From NCBI GenBank assembly GCA_020630095.1, contig JAHDCD010000010.1:1-64000 (forward strand): a stretch of DNA of 64,000 nucleotides, written 5' to 3'. Origin of the DNA: Rickettsiales bacterium (GTDB lineage Bacteria; Pseudomonadota; Alphaproteobacteria; Rickettsiales; UBA8987). The notes beneath the pieces are model-generated. The model did no database searches, had not been told where the DNA came from, and saw only the letters and a list, made by a program, of their open reading frames with translations. This document shows, one piece after another, positions 25,710 through 35,352 of this stretch. A program made the translations under genes and the position numbers. Position 1 is the stretch's first letter. Each line of letters starts with the position of its first letter.

Positions 25710-28244
25710 ATGACTAAGTTTGTAAGCGCGGCTAAAGAAGCCAATGTTAATCTAAAATCCCTACCATATTCCATTCGTGATATTGCGATAAACCTGTTTA
25801 ACAATGGAAATGACTTAACACCGATTGCTAACTGGCAGGCGAATAATCAACAAAATGGCGAAGAAGTGCCATACAAGGTTAACCGCGTATTATTACAAGA
25901 CTTTACAGGTGTGCCATTTGTAGCAGATGCCGCAGCTTACCTAGATGCCGCAGAACAGCTAGGCTTAGATACTTCAAAAATCGGCTTCAAAACGCCAGTT
26001 AATCTAGTTATCGACCATTCAGTTCAGGTGGATAAATTTGGTACAGATTCAGCCTTAGATGAAAATATTAAAATAGAATATCAACGTAACGGCGAACGTT
26101 ATGAATTTTTAAAATGGGCAGACCAATCATTTAATGGCTTCTCGGCTGTTCCTCCGGGGATTGGCATAGTACACCAAGTAAACCTTGAGTACCTATCACC
26201 CGTTGTAGCTAAAATGCCAGATGGCTCATTGCAGAAAGATTGCATAGTAGGCACAGACTCGCACACAACCATGATTAACGGCATAGGCGTTTTAGGCTGG
26301 GGTGTTGGCGGTATTGAAGCGGTATCAGGCGCGTTAGGCGAACCATTACCAATGAATATTCCAGACGTAGTAGGTATGGAGCTAACTGGAAAGCTTAATG
26401 AAGGTGTAACCGCAACCGACCTTGTATTAACAATAACACAAATCCTTCGTGAACATGGAGTAACTGGTAAGTTTGTAGAATTCTATGGCAACGCGCTAGA
26501 TAATCTTTCCGTAGCGGACAGAGCAACAATTGCCAACATGGCACCAGAATACGGCGCAACAGTGGGCTATTTCCCTGTAGATGGAAAAACGATTGATTAC
26601 TTAGAGTTAACTAACCGCTCAAATACTCAGGAAGTTCAAACCTATTGCGAGGAAAATGAATTATTCCGTAATGCAGGCGATAATTTAAAATTCACAGTTT
26701 CGCTAGAGCTTAAATTGGAAGATGTTCAGCCATCTATTTCAGGCCCAATAAAGCCACAGCAGAAAATTACCTTAAAAGAATCTGCAAAAAGTTTTGATGA
26801 GCTAGTTAATAAATCTAAGGCAAATGGTAAAGATAACGGCATAATCAAAAACGGCGACGTAATGATTGCCGCAATAACTTCATGCACAAATACATCTAAC
26901 CCGTACGTTATGGTACAAGCGGGTTTGATAGCTAAAAAAGCAATCGCAGCAGGGCTAAAAATTCCTGAATATGTAAAAACATCCCTTGCCCCTGGTTCGC
27001 AAGTGGTAAGTGAGTACCTTGAAAGTGCTGGCTTGCAGGACGATTTAGACGCTCTAGGTTTTAATATTGTAGGCTTCGGCTGTACTACGTGTATTGGTAA
27101 TTCTGGCCCATTAGCAGATAAATACGAGCAAGATTTAAAGGATAATCCAAATACAATCGCAGCTTCAGTACTTTCAGGTAATCGCAACTTCGAGGCTAGA
27201 ATTCATCAGAATATTAAGGCGAACTATTTAATGTCGCCACCATTGGTAATTTTATTTGCGCTTGCGGGTAACATGAATATTGACCTTGAGAACCATGATT
27301 TTGGCAACGGCATAACTTTCCAAGATTTATGGCCAAGCTTTGCTGAGGTGGAGAAGGTGGTAAACGCTAATGTTACTCAAGAAAAATTCGCAGAAAAATA
27401 TAATGATGATGCGCTACAAGGTAACGCGGCATGGCAAGCACTTCCTTCTGCTAAGTCTGCCCTTTATGATTGGAATGCGAAGTCGACTTATATTCAAAAA
27501 CCTCCTTACTTTGAGGAGCTAATTCGTAAATTAAAAGCCGGTGAAGCAATAGCGCCAGTAAAAGAAATCCGTCAAGCAAAGCCATTACTTGTGCTTGGTG
27601 ATTCAGTAACTACGGATCATATTTCGCCTGCAGGCTCTATCCCTAAAGATTCTGAAGCGGGGCAATATTTAATTGATAACGGCATAGAGCATAAAGACTT
27701 TAACTCTTATGGCTCGCGCCGTGGTAATCATAACGTAATGATTCGCGGTACATTTGCTAACGTGCGTATTAAAAACTTACTGGCGGATGGTAAAATTGGC
27801 GGTTTCACTAAAACTCAGGATGGTAGAATAACCAGCATCTACCAAGCTGCACAAGAATATAAGGCGCAAGGTACCCAGCTTGTTGTTGTAGCAGGTATTG
27901 ACTACGGCATGGGCTCTTCGCGCGATTGGGCGGCAAAAGGCACTAAATTACTTGGTGTTGAAGCTGTTCTTGCGGAAAGCTATGAGCGTATTCACCGCTC
28001 AAACCTAATTGGCATGGGTGTGCTTCCGTTACAATTTAAAGGCAAGCGCCCAGAAAATGTAAATGAGCAAACTGTTTTCGATATCCTTGATATTGATAAA
28101 ATAGGCACAGGCTCAGATATTAAAGTGCTAATTGATGGTAAGGAGCATACTTTAACTGTTCGCATAGATACTGAAGACGAGCTTAAAACTTATAACTCAC
28201 TAGGCATTATGCAAAAATCATTACTAGGTGAATATAATAGTTAA
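25710..28244 (+). CDS. acnA: Aconitate hydratase A
   Basis: Citric-acid-cycle enzyme interconverting citrate and isocitrate, with a 4Fe-4S cluster. The 844-residue protein has LLQDFTGVP, NLVIDHSVQVD, GTDSHTTMINGIGVLGWGVGG, and the cluster ligands in ITSCTNTSNP and GFGCTTCIGNSGP. After the linker come the swivelling-domain motifs GDSVTTDHISPAG, SYGSRRGNH and GMGSSRDWAAKG. It is about 45 residues shorter than typical AcnA, partly at the N-terminus, but no catalytic segment is missing. It probably has its own promoter after the ftsY element. Confidence 0.95.
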   Translation: MTKFVSAAKEANVNLKSLPYSIRDIAINLFNNGNDLTPIANWQANNQQNGEEVPYKVNRVLLQDFTGVPFVADAAAYLDAAEQLGLDTSKIGFKTPVNLVIDHSVQVDKFGTDSALDENIKIEYQRNGERYEFLKWADQSFNGFSAVPPGIGIVHQVNLEYLSPVVAKMPDGSLQKDCIVGTDSHTTMINGIGVLGWGVGGIEAVSGALGEPLPMNIPDVVGMELTGKLNEGVTATDLVLTITQILREHGVTGKFVEFYGNALDNLSVADRATIANMAPEYGATVGYFPVDGKTIDYLELTNRSNTQEVQTYCEENELFRNAGDNLKFTVSLELKLEDVQPSISGPIKPQQKITLKESAKSFDELVNKSKANGKDNGIIKNGDVMIAAITSCTNTSNPYVMVQAGLIAKKAIAAGLKIPEYVKTSLAPGSQVVSEYLESAGLQDDLDALGFNIVGFGCTTCIGNSGPLADKYEQDLKDNPNTIAASVLSGNRNFEARIHQNIKANYLMSPPLVILFALAGNMNIDLENHDFGNGITFQDLWPSFAEVEKVVNANVTQEKFAEKYNDDALQGNAAWQALPSAKSALYDWNAKSTYIQKPPYFEELIRKLKAGEAIAPVKEIRQAKPLLVLGDSVTTDHISPAGSIPKDSEAGQYLIDNGIEHKDFNSYGSRRGNHNVMIRGTFANVRIKNLLADGKIGGFTKTQDGRITSIYQAAQEYKAQGTQLVVVAGIDYGMGSSRDWAAKGTKLLGVEAVLAESYERIHRSNLIGMGVLPLQFKGKRPENVNEQTVFDILDIDKIGTGSDIKVLIDGKEHTLTVRIDTEDELKTYNSLGIMQKSLLGEYNS

Positions 28245-28284
28245 ACCTATGTAATTATTATTTGCGCGCTATGAATCTATCATA

Positions 28285-30246
28285 GTGAGCTTGTTTAAAC
28301 TAAATTCTGAATATCAGCCTTCCGGTGACCAGCCACAGGCTATTGCCGAAATTCTGGCGCGCTTAGATTCTGGCGAGCGTGATACTGTTTTACTAGGTGC
28401 AACAGGTACAGGTAAAACATTTACTATGGCAAATGTTATCGCCAAAACAGAGCGCCCCGCGCTTATAATGGCACATAATAAAACATTAGCGGCGCAGCTT
28501 TATACAGAAATGAAAGGCTTCTTCCCTGAAAACGCGGTGGAGTATTTCGTATCCTACTATGATTATTATCAACCAGAAGCATACGTACCTAAAACTGGTG
28601 CATATATTGAAAAGGATGCTTCAATAAATGACCAAATTGATCGCTTGCGTCACTCTGCAACGCGCGCATTACTTGAGCGCAGAGATACTATAGTTATATC
28701 ATCTGTTTCATGTATTTATGGCCTAGGTTCGCCAGAGTTATACTTGCAGATGACTCATAAAATGAAGATTGGCGATATTCTAGACCCAATGGATTTCAGT
28801 CGAAAACTAGTTGAACTTCAATATGACCGCAATGATGTAGCCTTTAAGCGCGGTACTTACCGCGTGCGTGGCGATGTTATAGATATCCATCCAAGCCATT
28901 TAGAAGATTACGCATGGCGAGTAAGCTTTTTTGGTGATGAGGTAGAAGAAATAGTGGAATTCGACCCGCTAACAGGTGAACGTGGACGCAAATTAGAAGA
29001 AGTTACCATTTATGCTAACTCGCATTATATCACTCCACGACCAACAGTTAACCAAGCCATTGGAAAAATTAAGGTAGAGCTAAAAGATACTGTTGCCGAC
29101 TTTGAAGCTAATAATAAATTAATCGAAGCTCAGCGCATTAATGAACGTACCCAGTTTGACATTGAAATGCTGATTGAAACCGGCACTTGCAAGGGCATTG
29201 AGAATTACTCTCGTTATTTGTCGGGGCGCGCTGAAGGTGAGCCACCGCCAACCTTATTTGAATATTTACCAGATGATGCTTTGCTATTTATTGATGAAAG
29301 CCATGTAACCGTAGGGCAAATTGGCGCAATGTATAAAAGTGATAGGTCGCGCAAGATTAATCTAGTTGATTATGGCTTCCGCATGCCTTCCGCGCGTGAT
29401 AATAGACCGCTAAAATTTGAGGAATGGGAAAGCTTACGCCCAAGTACAATTTATGTATCTGCAACACCTGCCAAGTATGAGCTTGAAGCTACAGGTGGCG
29501 AAATTGCTGAACAGATTATCCGCCCGACAGGGTTAATTGACCCGCCAGTTGAAATTCGTGCTGCTGAAGGGCAGGTAGATAATGTTATTGGCGAGATAAA
29601 GAAAGAGATCGAGCGTGGATTCCGTGTTTTAGTTACTACGTTAACTAAAAAAATGGCGGAGAACTTAAGCGAATATCTAGATGAAAATGGCTTCAAGGTA
29701 AAATATCTACATTCGGATATTGATACGCTTGAGCGCGTAGAAATTATTAATAACCTGCGCCGTGGTAATTTTGATGTACTGGTGGGTATTAACCTGCTAC
29801 GTGAAGGACTGGACATTCCTGAAGTTGGCTTAGTTGCCATTTTGGATGCAGATAAAACAGGTTTTTTACGCTCTACTACATCGCTTATCCAAACTATTGG
29901 CCGCGCCGCGCGTAACGCAGAAGGCCGCGTTATTCTATATGCTGATGTGATGACTGATGCCATAAATGCTTCCATTGAAGAGACGGATCGTCGTCGCTCT
30001 ATTCAAGTAGCATATAATGAAAAGCATGGCATTACGCCAAAAACTATCCTTAAAAATATTAATGATAATGTTGGCTTATCACGCGAAGAAAAGCCTGAGA
30101 AGGGCAAAACTAAACAGCCTAAACTTTCAATTGAGAAGTTGAAGAAAGATATGCTTAAGGCTGCATCTAACTTAGACTTTGAAGAAGCTGCCCGCCTGCG
30201 TGATGTAATAAAAGATATCGAAGCCACTGAACTTGGCATTAAATAA
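28285..30246 (+). CDS. uvrB: UvrABC excinuclease subunit B
   Basis: Damage-verifying helicase-like subunit of nucleotide excision repair. The start is GTG at 28285. The 653-aa protein shows Walker A GATGTGKT (38-45), the beta-hairpin [20 protein letters not shown] that inserts behind DNA lesions, [38 protein letters not shown], and a C-terminal UVR motif ([13 protein letters not shown]) that binds UvrC. Length is normal. A hairpin terminator follows and is shared with the convergent symporter. Confidence 0.97.
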   Translation: MSLFKLNSEYQPSGDQPQAIAEILARLDSGERDTVLLGATGTGKTFTMANVIAKTERPALIMAHNKTLAAQLYTEMKGFFPENAVEYFVSYYDYYQPEAYVPKTGAYIEKDASINDQIDRLRHSATRALLERRDTIVISSVSCIYGLGSPELYLQMTHKMKIGDILDPMDFSRKLVELQYDRNDVAFKRGTYRVRGDVIDIHPSHLEDYAWRVSFFGDEVEEIVEFDPLTGERGRKLEEVTIYANSHYITPRPTVNQAIGKIKVELKDTVADFEANNKLIEAQRINERTQFDIEMLIETGTCKGIENYSRYLSGRAEGEPPPTLFEYLPDDALLFIDESHVTVGQIGAMYKSDRSRKINLVDYGFRMPSARDNRPLKFEEWESLRPSTIYVSATPAKYELEATGGEIAEQIIRPTGLIDPPVEIRAAEGQVDNVIGEIKKEIERGFRVLVTTLTKKMAENLSEYLDENGFKVKYLHSDIDTLERVEIINNLRRGNFDVLVGINLLREGLDIPEVGLVAILDADKTGFLRSTTSLIQTIGRAARNAEGRVILYADVMTDAINASIEETDRRRSIQVAYNEKHGITPKTILKNINDNVGLSREEKPEKGKTKQPKLSIEKLKKDMLKAASNLDFEEAARLRDVIKDIEATELGIK

Positions 30247-30265
30247 CCCATAAAAGAACTCAAAA

Positions 30266-30293
30266 AAAAGCCCCGCAAATTAGCGAGGCTTTA
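30266..30293. terminator. Bidirectional terminator between uvrB and the symporter gene
   Basis: AAAGCC-C-CGC, loop AAATTA, GCG-A-GGCTTT forms a stem with one mismatch. The run of A on the left and T on the right lets it work for the convergent gene on either strand. Confidence 0.7.
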
Positions 30294-30312
30294 ATTCAAT
30301 AGTCAGTATGTA

Positions 30313-31551
30313 CTACTTTCTATCCTTATCCCATTCAAGGGCAACCTTAGGGTCAAAACGTCCTTCAGACTTATCAACCACCGATGCCACAATAGAGTCA
30401 CCAGCAACGTTAATAGCCGTACGGCACATATCAAGGATACGGTCAACACCAAGGATAATACCAACAATAACAGCACCTTCGCCATCCATTGGAATACCAA
30501 TAGTATCAAGTACTAAACCAAGCATAATTAAACCAGTACCTGGAATACCTGCAGCACCAACAGATGCTAGAACTACTGTTAATACTACTACAACCATTTG
30601 CGTGATTGTAAGGTCAATACCCATGTAAGAAGCGGCGAATATAGCACAAATACCTTGGTAAAGAGCTAAGCCGTCCATGTTAATTGTGGTACCTAAAGGA
30701 ATAACGAAATCTGACGTAGACTTAGAAACACCTAAACGCTCACGTACACACATTAACGTAGTGGGCATTGTAGCCGAAGAAGATGACGTAGAGAACGCAA
30801 CAATTAACGCGCGTCTCATCGCATTTAAGTATTTGAAGAATGGCACACCAACGTAAGTTCTAAGAACTACGAAGTAAACTAAACTAATATGTAAAGTGGC
30901 AGCAATTAAGAATGCTAATACAAGCTTCATCAGAGGGATCATAACCTCAACACCTTGCGTACCAATTACATAAGCCATAATACCAAATACACCATACGGA
31001 GCAATCGCCATTACGAAGTCTACAATTTTGTACATAACTTCAGCGCAAATCTCATTAAAGTGAATTACAGCCTGTTTGCTTTCGTGCTTAACATACATTA
31101 AGGCAATACCGAAGAATGAAGCAAAGAAGATAATCTGTAATGGATTAACTGATTTTAACGGCTGAGGGATAATATCTAATAAACGCTGAATATGCTCAGA
31201 GTAAGTAAAGCTGTAACGAGATGCCTCCTTAAAACCTTCTGCAGAACCAGGGTCAATAAAATTAGCAACAAGTAAGCCAATAACAATAGCGAATAAAGTA
31301 GTAGCAAAGTAGATACCTACCGCTTTACCACCAATTCTACCAAGGGCTTTAGTATCGCCAAGGCTAGTAATACCTGTCATAATAGAGAAGAAAATTAATG
31401 GTGCGATAACCATTTTAATTAACTTCATGAACACATCACCAAGAACCTTAAAATATTCAGGTTTGATGAAATCTAGATATCCAGCACCGATAGCTAAACC
31501 AGCTACCACACCAAGCACCATACCTAATAAAATTTTAATCCATAATCTCAT
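30313..31551 (-). CDS. Dicarboxylate/amino acid:cation symporter (DctA/GltP family)
   Basis: Inner-membrane secondary transporter of the DAACS family, taking up C4-dicarboxylates or glutamate/aspartate with Na+ or H+. The 412 residues form about eight hydrophobic helices. The serine-rich re-entrant loop STSSSSATMPTT, the NMDG motif (GTTINMDGLALYQG), the second hairpin AAGIPGTGLIML, and DRILDMCRTAINVAGD all match the family. Substrate cannot be fixed from sequence. Monocistronic; a broken gene lies upstream. Confidence 0.92.
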   Translation of the reverse strand: MRLWIKILLGMVLGVVAGLAIGAGYLDFIKPEYFKVLGDVFMKLIKMVIAPLIFFSIMTGITSLGDTKALGRIGGKAVGIYFATTLFAIVIGLLVANFIDPGSAEGFKEASRYSFTYSEHIQRLLDIIPQPLKSVNPLQIIFFASFFGIALMYVKHESKQAVIHFNEICAEVMYKIVDFVMAIAPYGVFGIMAYVIGTQGVEVMIPLMKLVLAFLIAATLHISLVYFVVLRTYVGVPFFKYLNAMRRALIVAFSTSSSSATMPTTLMCVRERLGVSKSTSDFVIPLGTTINMDGLALYQGICAIFAASYMGIDLTITQMVVVVLTVVLASVGAAGIPGTGLIMLGLVLDTIGIPMDGEGAVIVGIILGVDRILDMCRTAINVAGDSIVASVVDKSEGRFDPKVALEWDKDRK

Positions 31552-31609
31552 AAACTAAGATTCTATATCTTTGAAAATTGATAAGGCAATCGATTTGTTT
31601 GAGTTGGGG

Positions 31610-31794
31610 TTAGGGTTTGAGTAGGTAATTTCTTAAGCCATTTAATCTAGCTATTAGTGAGTCTAGATTAGCGAAGTTTGTTTCAAAATCTGTTTGAGTT
31701 AAATAATTTAAACGAATTGCTACAAGAAGTTGGGATTCGACTTCTTTGGCTGAGCCTATTGCATTAGAAACAAATCTTTGAAATCTTTACCCAT
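31610..31794 (-). pseudogene. Four-helix-bundle protein (23S rRNA intervening-sequence family), remnant
   Basis: On the minus strand, from stop codon 31612-31610 back to about 31771, the frame reads IGSAKEVESQLLVAI, then RLNYLTQT and NGLRNYLLKP. This is the C-terminal half of the small four-helix-bundle (S23/IVP, PF05635) family. The preceding piece MGKDFKDLF (from 31794) lies in another frame and joins only after a one-base shift. The N-terminal half with the usual AEG(x)GR motif is absent. I read it as a truncated, frameshifted remnant. Relatives occur in 23S rRNA insertions and beside diversity-generating retroelements; neither is visible here. Confidence 0.7.
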
Positions 31795-31814
31795 AACACA
31801 AACTCCAACCCAAA

Positions 31815-32531
31815 CTACATACTAAAATTCTCACCTAGATAAATCTGACGAGTTTTCTTGTCTTTTACAATATCATCAGGCGAACCAGAGGTAATAACCT
31901 TGCCCTCATATATAATATAAGCCCTATCAACAATACCTAGAGTTTCGCGCACATTATGGTCTGTAATAAGTACGCCAATGCCTTTATCCTTCAATTGAGA
32001 TATAAGATTGCGTACCTCTTCAACGGCTACGGGGTCAATACCTGCAAGTGGTTCATCAAGTAAAATATATTTTGGATTAGATGCCAACGCGCGCGCAATT
32101 TCAGCACGTCTACGCTCGCCACCAGATAAAGCTAATGCCGGTGAATGCCTTAAGTGAGTTATAGAAAATTCTGCTAATAGTTCATCTAAACGCTCATTAC
32201 GCTTAGAAATATCTTTCTCTGAATTTTCAAGAACTAACTTGATATTTTGCTCGACAGTTAACCCTCTAAATATAGATGATTCCTGCGGTAAATAACCAAT
32301 ACCAGCCTTCGCACGCTTATGCATAGGCTGTGAAGTATAATCTGACTTATCTATTTTAATTTTACCTTTATCGGGCGAAATTAAACCGGAGATAATATAG
32401 AAGCAGGTAGTTTTACCCGCGCCATTAGGGCCAAGAAGGCCTATAGCTTCACCTTTTGACAATTCTAAGTCAATAGAGTGCAAGACCTTCTTTTTCCCAT
32501 AGGATTTCTGTAGATTTTTAACTTCTAGCAT
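31815..32531 (-). CDS. lptB: LPS transport ABC ATPase
   Basis: ATPase of the LptB2FG complex that extracts lipopolysaccharide from the inner membrane. The 238 residues show Walker A GPNGAGKT (34-41), the LptB-type Q-loop region GYLPQESSIFRGLTV, the signature LSGGERRRAEIARAL, Walker B YILLDEPLAGIDP, and ITDHNVRETL with the switch His. These match LptB more closely than other two-domain ABC ATPases. The start overlaps the trxA stop by one base. No lptA or lptC lies alongside, unlike the common order. Confidence 0.92.
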   Translation of the reverse strand: MLEVKNLQKSYGKKKVLHSIDLELSKGEAIGLLGPNGAGKTTCFYIISGLISPDKGKIKIDKSDYTSQPMHKRAKAGIGYLPQESSIFRGLTVEQNIKLVLENSEKDISKRNERLDELLAEFSITHLRHSPALALSGGERRRAEIARALASNPKYILLDEPLAGIDPVAVEEVRNLISQLKDKGIGVLITDHNVRETLGIVDRAYIIYEGKVITSGSPDDIVKDKKTRQIYLGENFSM

Positions 32532-32857
32532 TAAGCTACTTCAGCTTCGTCTTTAATCCATTCAACTAAAGTAGTTTTAGGAGCTGCGCCAACTTTAGTA
32601 GCAAGTGGCTTACCATCTTTAAATAAAATTAAAGTAGGTATAGAACGCACACCATACTTAGATGGAGCTTCAGGGTTTTCATCAATATTTACTTTATAAA
32701 CATCAACTTTATCGCCCATTTCTTCAGCAATCGCATCAATTGTAGGTGTTAATTGACGACAAGGACCGCACCATTCAGCCCAGAAATCTACTAATACAGG
32801 CTTGCTTGATCCTAATACGTCGTTATCAAAATTATTATCTGTTGTACTATTTGCCAT
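32531..32857 (-). CDS. trxA: Thioredoxin
   Basis: Cytoplasmic disulfide reductase. The 108-aa protein has [15 protein letters not shown] with the redox pair Cys30/Cys33, then [29 protein letters not shown] with the cis-proline and VGAAPK, the classical TrxA pattern. There is an AGAGA sequence upstream of the ATG. It is cotranscribed with lptB through a TAATG overlap and diverges from tolA. Confidence 0.95.
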   Translation of the reverse strand: MANSTTDNNFDNDVLGSSKPVLVDFWAEWCGPCRQLTPTIDAIAEEMGDKVDVYKVNIDENPEAPSKYGVRSIPTLILFKDGKPLATKVGAAPKTTLVEWIKDEAEVA

Positions 32858-32945
32858 TTTTTATCTCTTTAAAATTTGTTATTTATGAATTAGATAAGTA
32901 TTCATTCGTTAACTATCAAGATTTCATTTCAAATTATTAAATAAG

Positions 32946-34205
32946 TTGAAAAAACTAACTCTCATATTTTCGTTATTAATCCATGTAGGCCTTGTTTATG
33001 GGCTTATAAAACTTTCTAGCATTACTAGTTCAATTTCTTTAAACGAGCCAAAGGCTGTTGAGGTTGCCGTAATAAAAGAAATATCACCTAAAGAAAAAAC
33101 AAAGCCAGCACCTAAGCCTAAACAGAAAATATTTGAGAAACCTAAACCTAAGTTAGAACCAAAGCCGAAGCCTGAGCCTCAGATTAAAGAAGAACCTAAG
33201 CCAGAGGTTAAAAAGGAAGAGCCTAAAGAGGAAGTTCCTACATACAAAACTAAAACTAAAGAAGATTTAACAGTAGCAAACTCTGTAGAAAACTTTTTAA
33301 AGCAAAAGAAGGCTTTCGAAGAAAAAAAGAAAAAAGAGCAGGTTGCTAAAAAGAAAGCCGAAGCCGTAAAGAAAAAGGCAGAGGTTGAGCGTAAAAAGAA
33401 ATTCGAACAAGAGAAGAAGCGTATTGCCCAAGAAAAGCAAAAGAAAATTGATGCTTTAAAGGCAAAGAAATTAGCTGAAGCTGAATCTAAGCGTAAACGT
33501 GAGGAAGCATTGGCGGAAGCTAAGAAAGCCGAAGAAGATGCTATTAAGAAGTTAGAACAAGAGGTTCGTATTCGTGAAGAGCTTAAGAAAAAAGCTCAAG
33601 AAGAAGAAAAGAAGCGCATCGAAGATAGAAAGAAAATAGAGCAGGAAGCTGTTAAAAAAGCTCTAGATGCAAGAAATAAAAAACTTGAAGATGAGGCTAA
33701 AAAGAAAGCCGAAGAAATTGCAAAGCAAAAAGCCATCCAAGAAGCAAAGCGTAAGGCTGAACTAGAAGCAAAGAAAAAGGTTGAAGAAGAAAAGCGTAAA
33801 GTTCAAGAAGCAGAAAAGAAACGTTTAAAAGAACTTCAAGCTAAAGCGGCTAAAATTGAAGCGGAAAAGAAAGCCGCTGCAGAGGCGCAAGAGTCTAGAA
33901 GAAGGGCGCTAACTTTTGTTGGTACAAGCTTTAAGCGCTCAGTTGAGGATAATTTCTTTATCCCAGATGGTCTTGTTTCAGGTGTTGATAGCTCTGCTAA
34001 GTTGCTGACATCTTTAAACAAAGATGGTTCAGTGCTTAAGGTTGTGGTTGAAGACCAAGATAAATATAATTCATCTTCTCGTTACAGAGTAATTGCAGAT
34101 AATGCCATTAGAGCGGTATACAAATCTGCACCATTTGCCTTCCCACCAGAATATTATGAAGACTGGAAAGAGATAAGAATGAACTTCAATCCTAATAATT
34201 TTTAA
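32946..34205 (+). CDS. tolA: TolA-like envelope protein
   Basis: The layout is that of TolA, the trans-periplasmic link between TolQR and TolB-Pal: an N-terminal membrane helix (residues 4-25), a Pro/Lys/Glu-rich segment (45-105), and a long Lys/Ala/Glu coiled coil (about 115-325). The C-terminal domain of about 90 residues (SFKRSVEDNFFIP ... LKVVVEDQDKY ... YKSAPFAFPPEYY ... MNFNP) is of the TolA/TonB-C type. It is 419 aa with a TTG start and no obvious Shine-Dalgarno, and it stands apart from tolQ, tolR and tolB. A TonB-like protein is the alternative, but the long coil favours TolA. Confidence 0.82.
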   Translation: MKKLTLIFSLLIHVGLVYGLIKLSSITSSISLNEPKAVEVAVIKEISPKEKTKPAPKPKQKIFEKPKPKLEPKPKPEPQIKEEPKPEVKKEEPKEEVPTYKTKTKEDLTVANSVENFLKQKKAFEEKKKKEQVAKKKAEAVKKKAEVERKKKFEQEKKRIAQEKQKKIDALKAKKLAEAESKRKREEALAEAKKAEEDAIKKLEQEVRIREELKKKAQEEEKKRIEDRKKIEQEAVKKALDARNKKLEDEAKKKAEEIAKQKAIQEAKRKAELEAKKKVEEEKRKVQEAEKKRLKELQAKAAKIEAEKKAAAEAQESRRRALTFVGTSFKRSVEDNFFIPDGLVSGVDSSAKLLTSLNKDGSVLKVVVEDQDKYNSSSRYRVIADNAIRAVYKSAPFAFPPEYYEDWKEIRMNFNPNNF

Positions 34206-34366
34206 AAAACTGTTTCATATTAAATTTAAGCTACTTATAAACGTGAAACTGCTACCTTATGGAGAGGTGCCCCGCCGCGAGCAGCGGTATAAAGAAAAGC
34301 AAATCAGCCATTTAATTAATATTTAATTAATTAAGCGACTGTTAAAAAAGAAGTCATCTATAAAAT
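34206..34366. other. Non-coding stretch between tolA and tRNA-Ser
   Basis: No gene is seen. It holds a small GC-rich hairpin (CCGC-GAGCA-GCGG, about 34272-34290), an 11-base copy (ATGGAGAGGTG, near 34260) of the sequence that starts the tRNA, and an AT-only palindromic run (TTAATTAATATTTAATTAAT) before it. Confidence 0.5.
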
Positions 34367-34456
34367 GGAGAGGTGGCTGAGTGGTCGAAAGCGCTCCCCT
34401 GCTAAGGGAGTATATGGGTAACTGTATCGAGGGTTCGAATCCCTTCCTCTCCGCCA
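34367..34456 (+). tRNA. tRNA-Ser (anticodon GCU)
   Basis: The acceptor arm GGAGAGG (34367-34373) pairs with CCTCTCC (34446-34452), then the discriminator G and an encoded CCA (34454-34456). The anticodon arm CTCCC-CTGCTAA-GGGAG gives GCU, reading AGC and AGU. The long variable arm (TATATGGGTAACTGTAT) is typical of serine tRNA, and the T arm has GGTTCGAATC. Confidence 0.97.
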
Positions 34457-34485
34457 CTTTTAGTTGAAATTTCTTTATTTTTTAA

Positions 34486-34514
34486 GTGACACCTAGCTTT
34501 CAAAGGTGTATAAT
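34486..34514 (+). promoter_or_regulatory. Sigma70-type promoter of the acyltransferase gene
   Basis: GTGACA (34486-34491), a 17-base spacer, then a perfect TATAAT (34509-34514), 20 bases before the ATG. The transcript would have a leader of only about 12-15 bases with no Shine-Dalgarno, so nearly leaderless translation is expected. Confidence 0.65.
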
Positions 34515-34534
34515 ATGCGCCAATTACAGCGCGT

Positions 34535-35158
34535 ATGGAAGTAAAAAACAACATTAGTGGTCTTAATAACGTAACGATTCAAGATAATGCAATCGTGGGT
34601 TACGAGTATAATTCTAATGCGGGTGAAACTAAACTTTCAGACAATTCAACTATAAGAACAGGTACAACTATATATGGCGATGTTACCGCAGGTGAATATC
34701 TTCAAACTGGTCACAATGTTTTAATAAGAGAAAAAACTGTAATTGGTAAACATGTTACAGTTGGAACTAACGTAGTTATTGATGGTAACGTAGAGATTGG
34801 TGATTTTGTTAAAATTGAAACTAATTGCTATATCCCAACTCATGTTAAAATTGGCTCGAGATGTTTCTTTGGCCCAGGTATTACTATTACTAACGATAAA
34901 TATCCTCTTAAAATGAGGGATGAATATAAGCCTGAAGGTCCAATATTTGAAGACGATGTAACGATAGGCGGTGGTGTTACAATTTTACCTGGAGTTAAAA
35001 TTGGTAAAGGGTCTTTCGTGGCAGCTGGCGCAATTGTAACAAAAGACATACCAGAAAATAGTTTAGTGGTTGGTGTACCAGGTAAAGTATTACCCCTTCC
35101 AGAAAACTTAAAAGAGCAGAATATAGCTCTTAGCTGGAGAAAATTTATGAATAATTAG
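34535..35158 (+). CDS. Hexapeptide-repeat acyltransferase (sugar N-acetyltransferase, WbpD/WlbB type)
   Basis: A left-handed beta-helix acyltransferase of 207 aa. Hexapeptide repeats run through most of the chain (IREKTVIGKHVTVGTNVVI, VEIGDFVKIETNCYI, VTIGGGVTILPGVKIGKGS). A loop with ITNDKYPLKMRDEY and the final VVGVPGKVL are typical of UDP-amino-sugar N-acetyltransferases in surface glycan pathways. The next gene is a sugar aminotransferase, and a sugar dehydrogenase follows further on, the combination used for 2,3-diacetamido sugars. The exact sugar is not provable. It begins the glycan locus just after tRNA-Ser. Confidence 0.82.
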   Translation: MEVKNNISGLNNVTIQDNAIVGYEYNSNAGETKLSDNSTIRTGTTIYGDVTAGEYLQTGHNVLIREKTVIGKHVTVGTNVVIDGNVEIGDFVKIETNCYIPTHVKIGSRCFFGPGITITNDKYPLKMRDEYKPEGPIFEDDVTIGGGVTILPGVKIGKGSFVAAGAIVTKDIPENSLVVGVPGKVLPLPENLKEQNIALSWRKFMNN

Positions 35159-35191
35159 ATTTTTGGCTTTAAAAAATGACCAAAAATGACC

Positions 35192-35231
35192 AAAAAACGT
35201 TAAAAAATGACTGTTTTTTGATACGTTTTTT
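35192..35231. repeat. A/T-rich nested hairpin before the aminotransferase gene
   Basis: AAAAAACGT (35192-35200) pairs with ACGTTTTTT (35223-35231), with an inner A6/T6 pairing. It is preceded by two direct copies of AAAAATGACC. The T-rich 3' arm makes it a likely terminator of the acyltransferase transcript. Confidence 0.5.
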
Positions 35232-35352
35232 AAGCCTTTTTATAAAGCTTATATTGAAATATAAGGGTTTTTAAAGATTTTGGGTGTAGATTTTATTTTT
35301 TTCTATTTTCCTAAACTCCTTAAAAATTCCATATTTGAGAAAATTAAATAAA

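Noticed and set aside
34308-34335. TTAA-N7-TTAA match (CtrA-like) before tRNA-Ser
   Set aside because: It lies in an AT-only palindromic run where several TTAA words occur by chance, and it has none of the flanking blocks found at the autotransporters.
35159-35352. CRISPR-like repeats (AAAAATGACC copies)
   Set aside because: Only two adjacent 10-base copies with no spacers; they are part of a terminator-like A/T-rich stretch.
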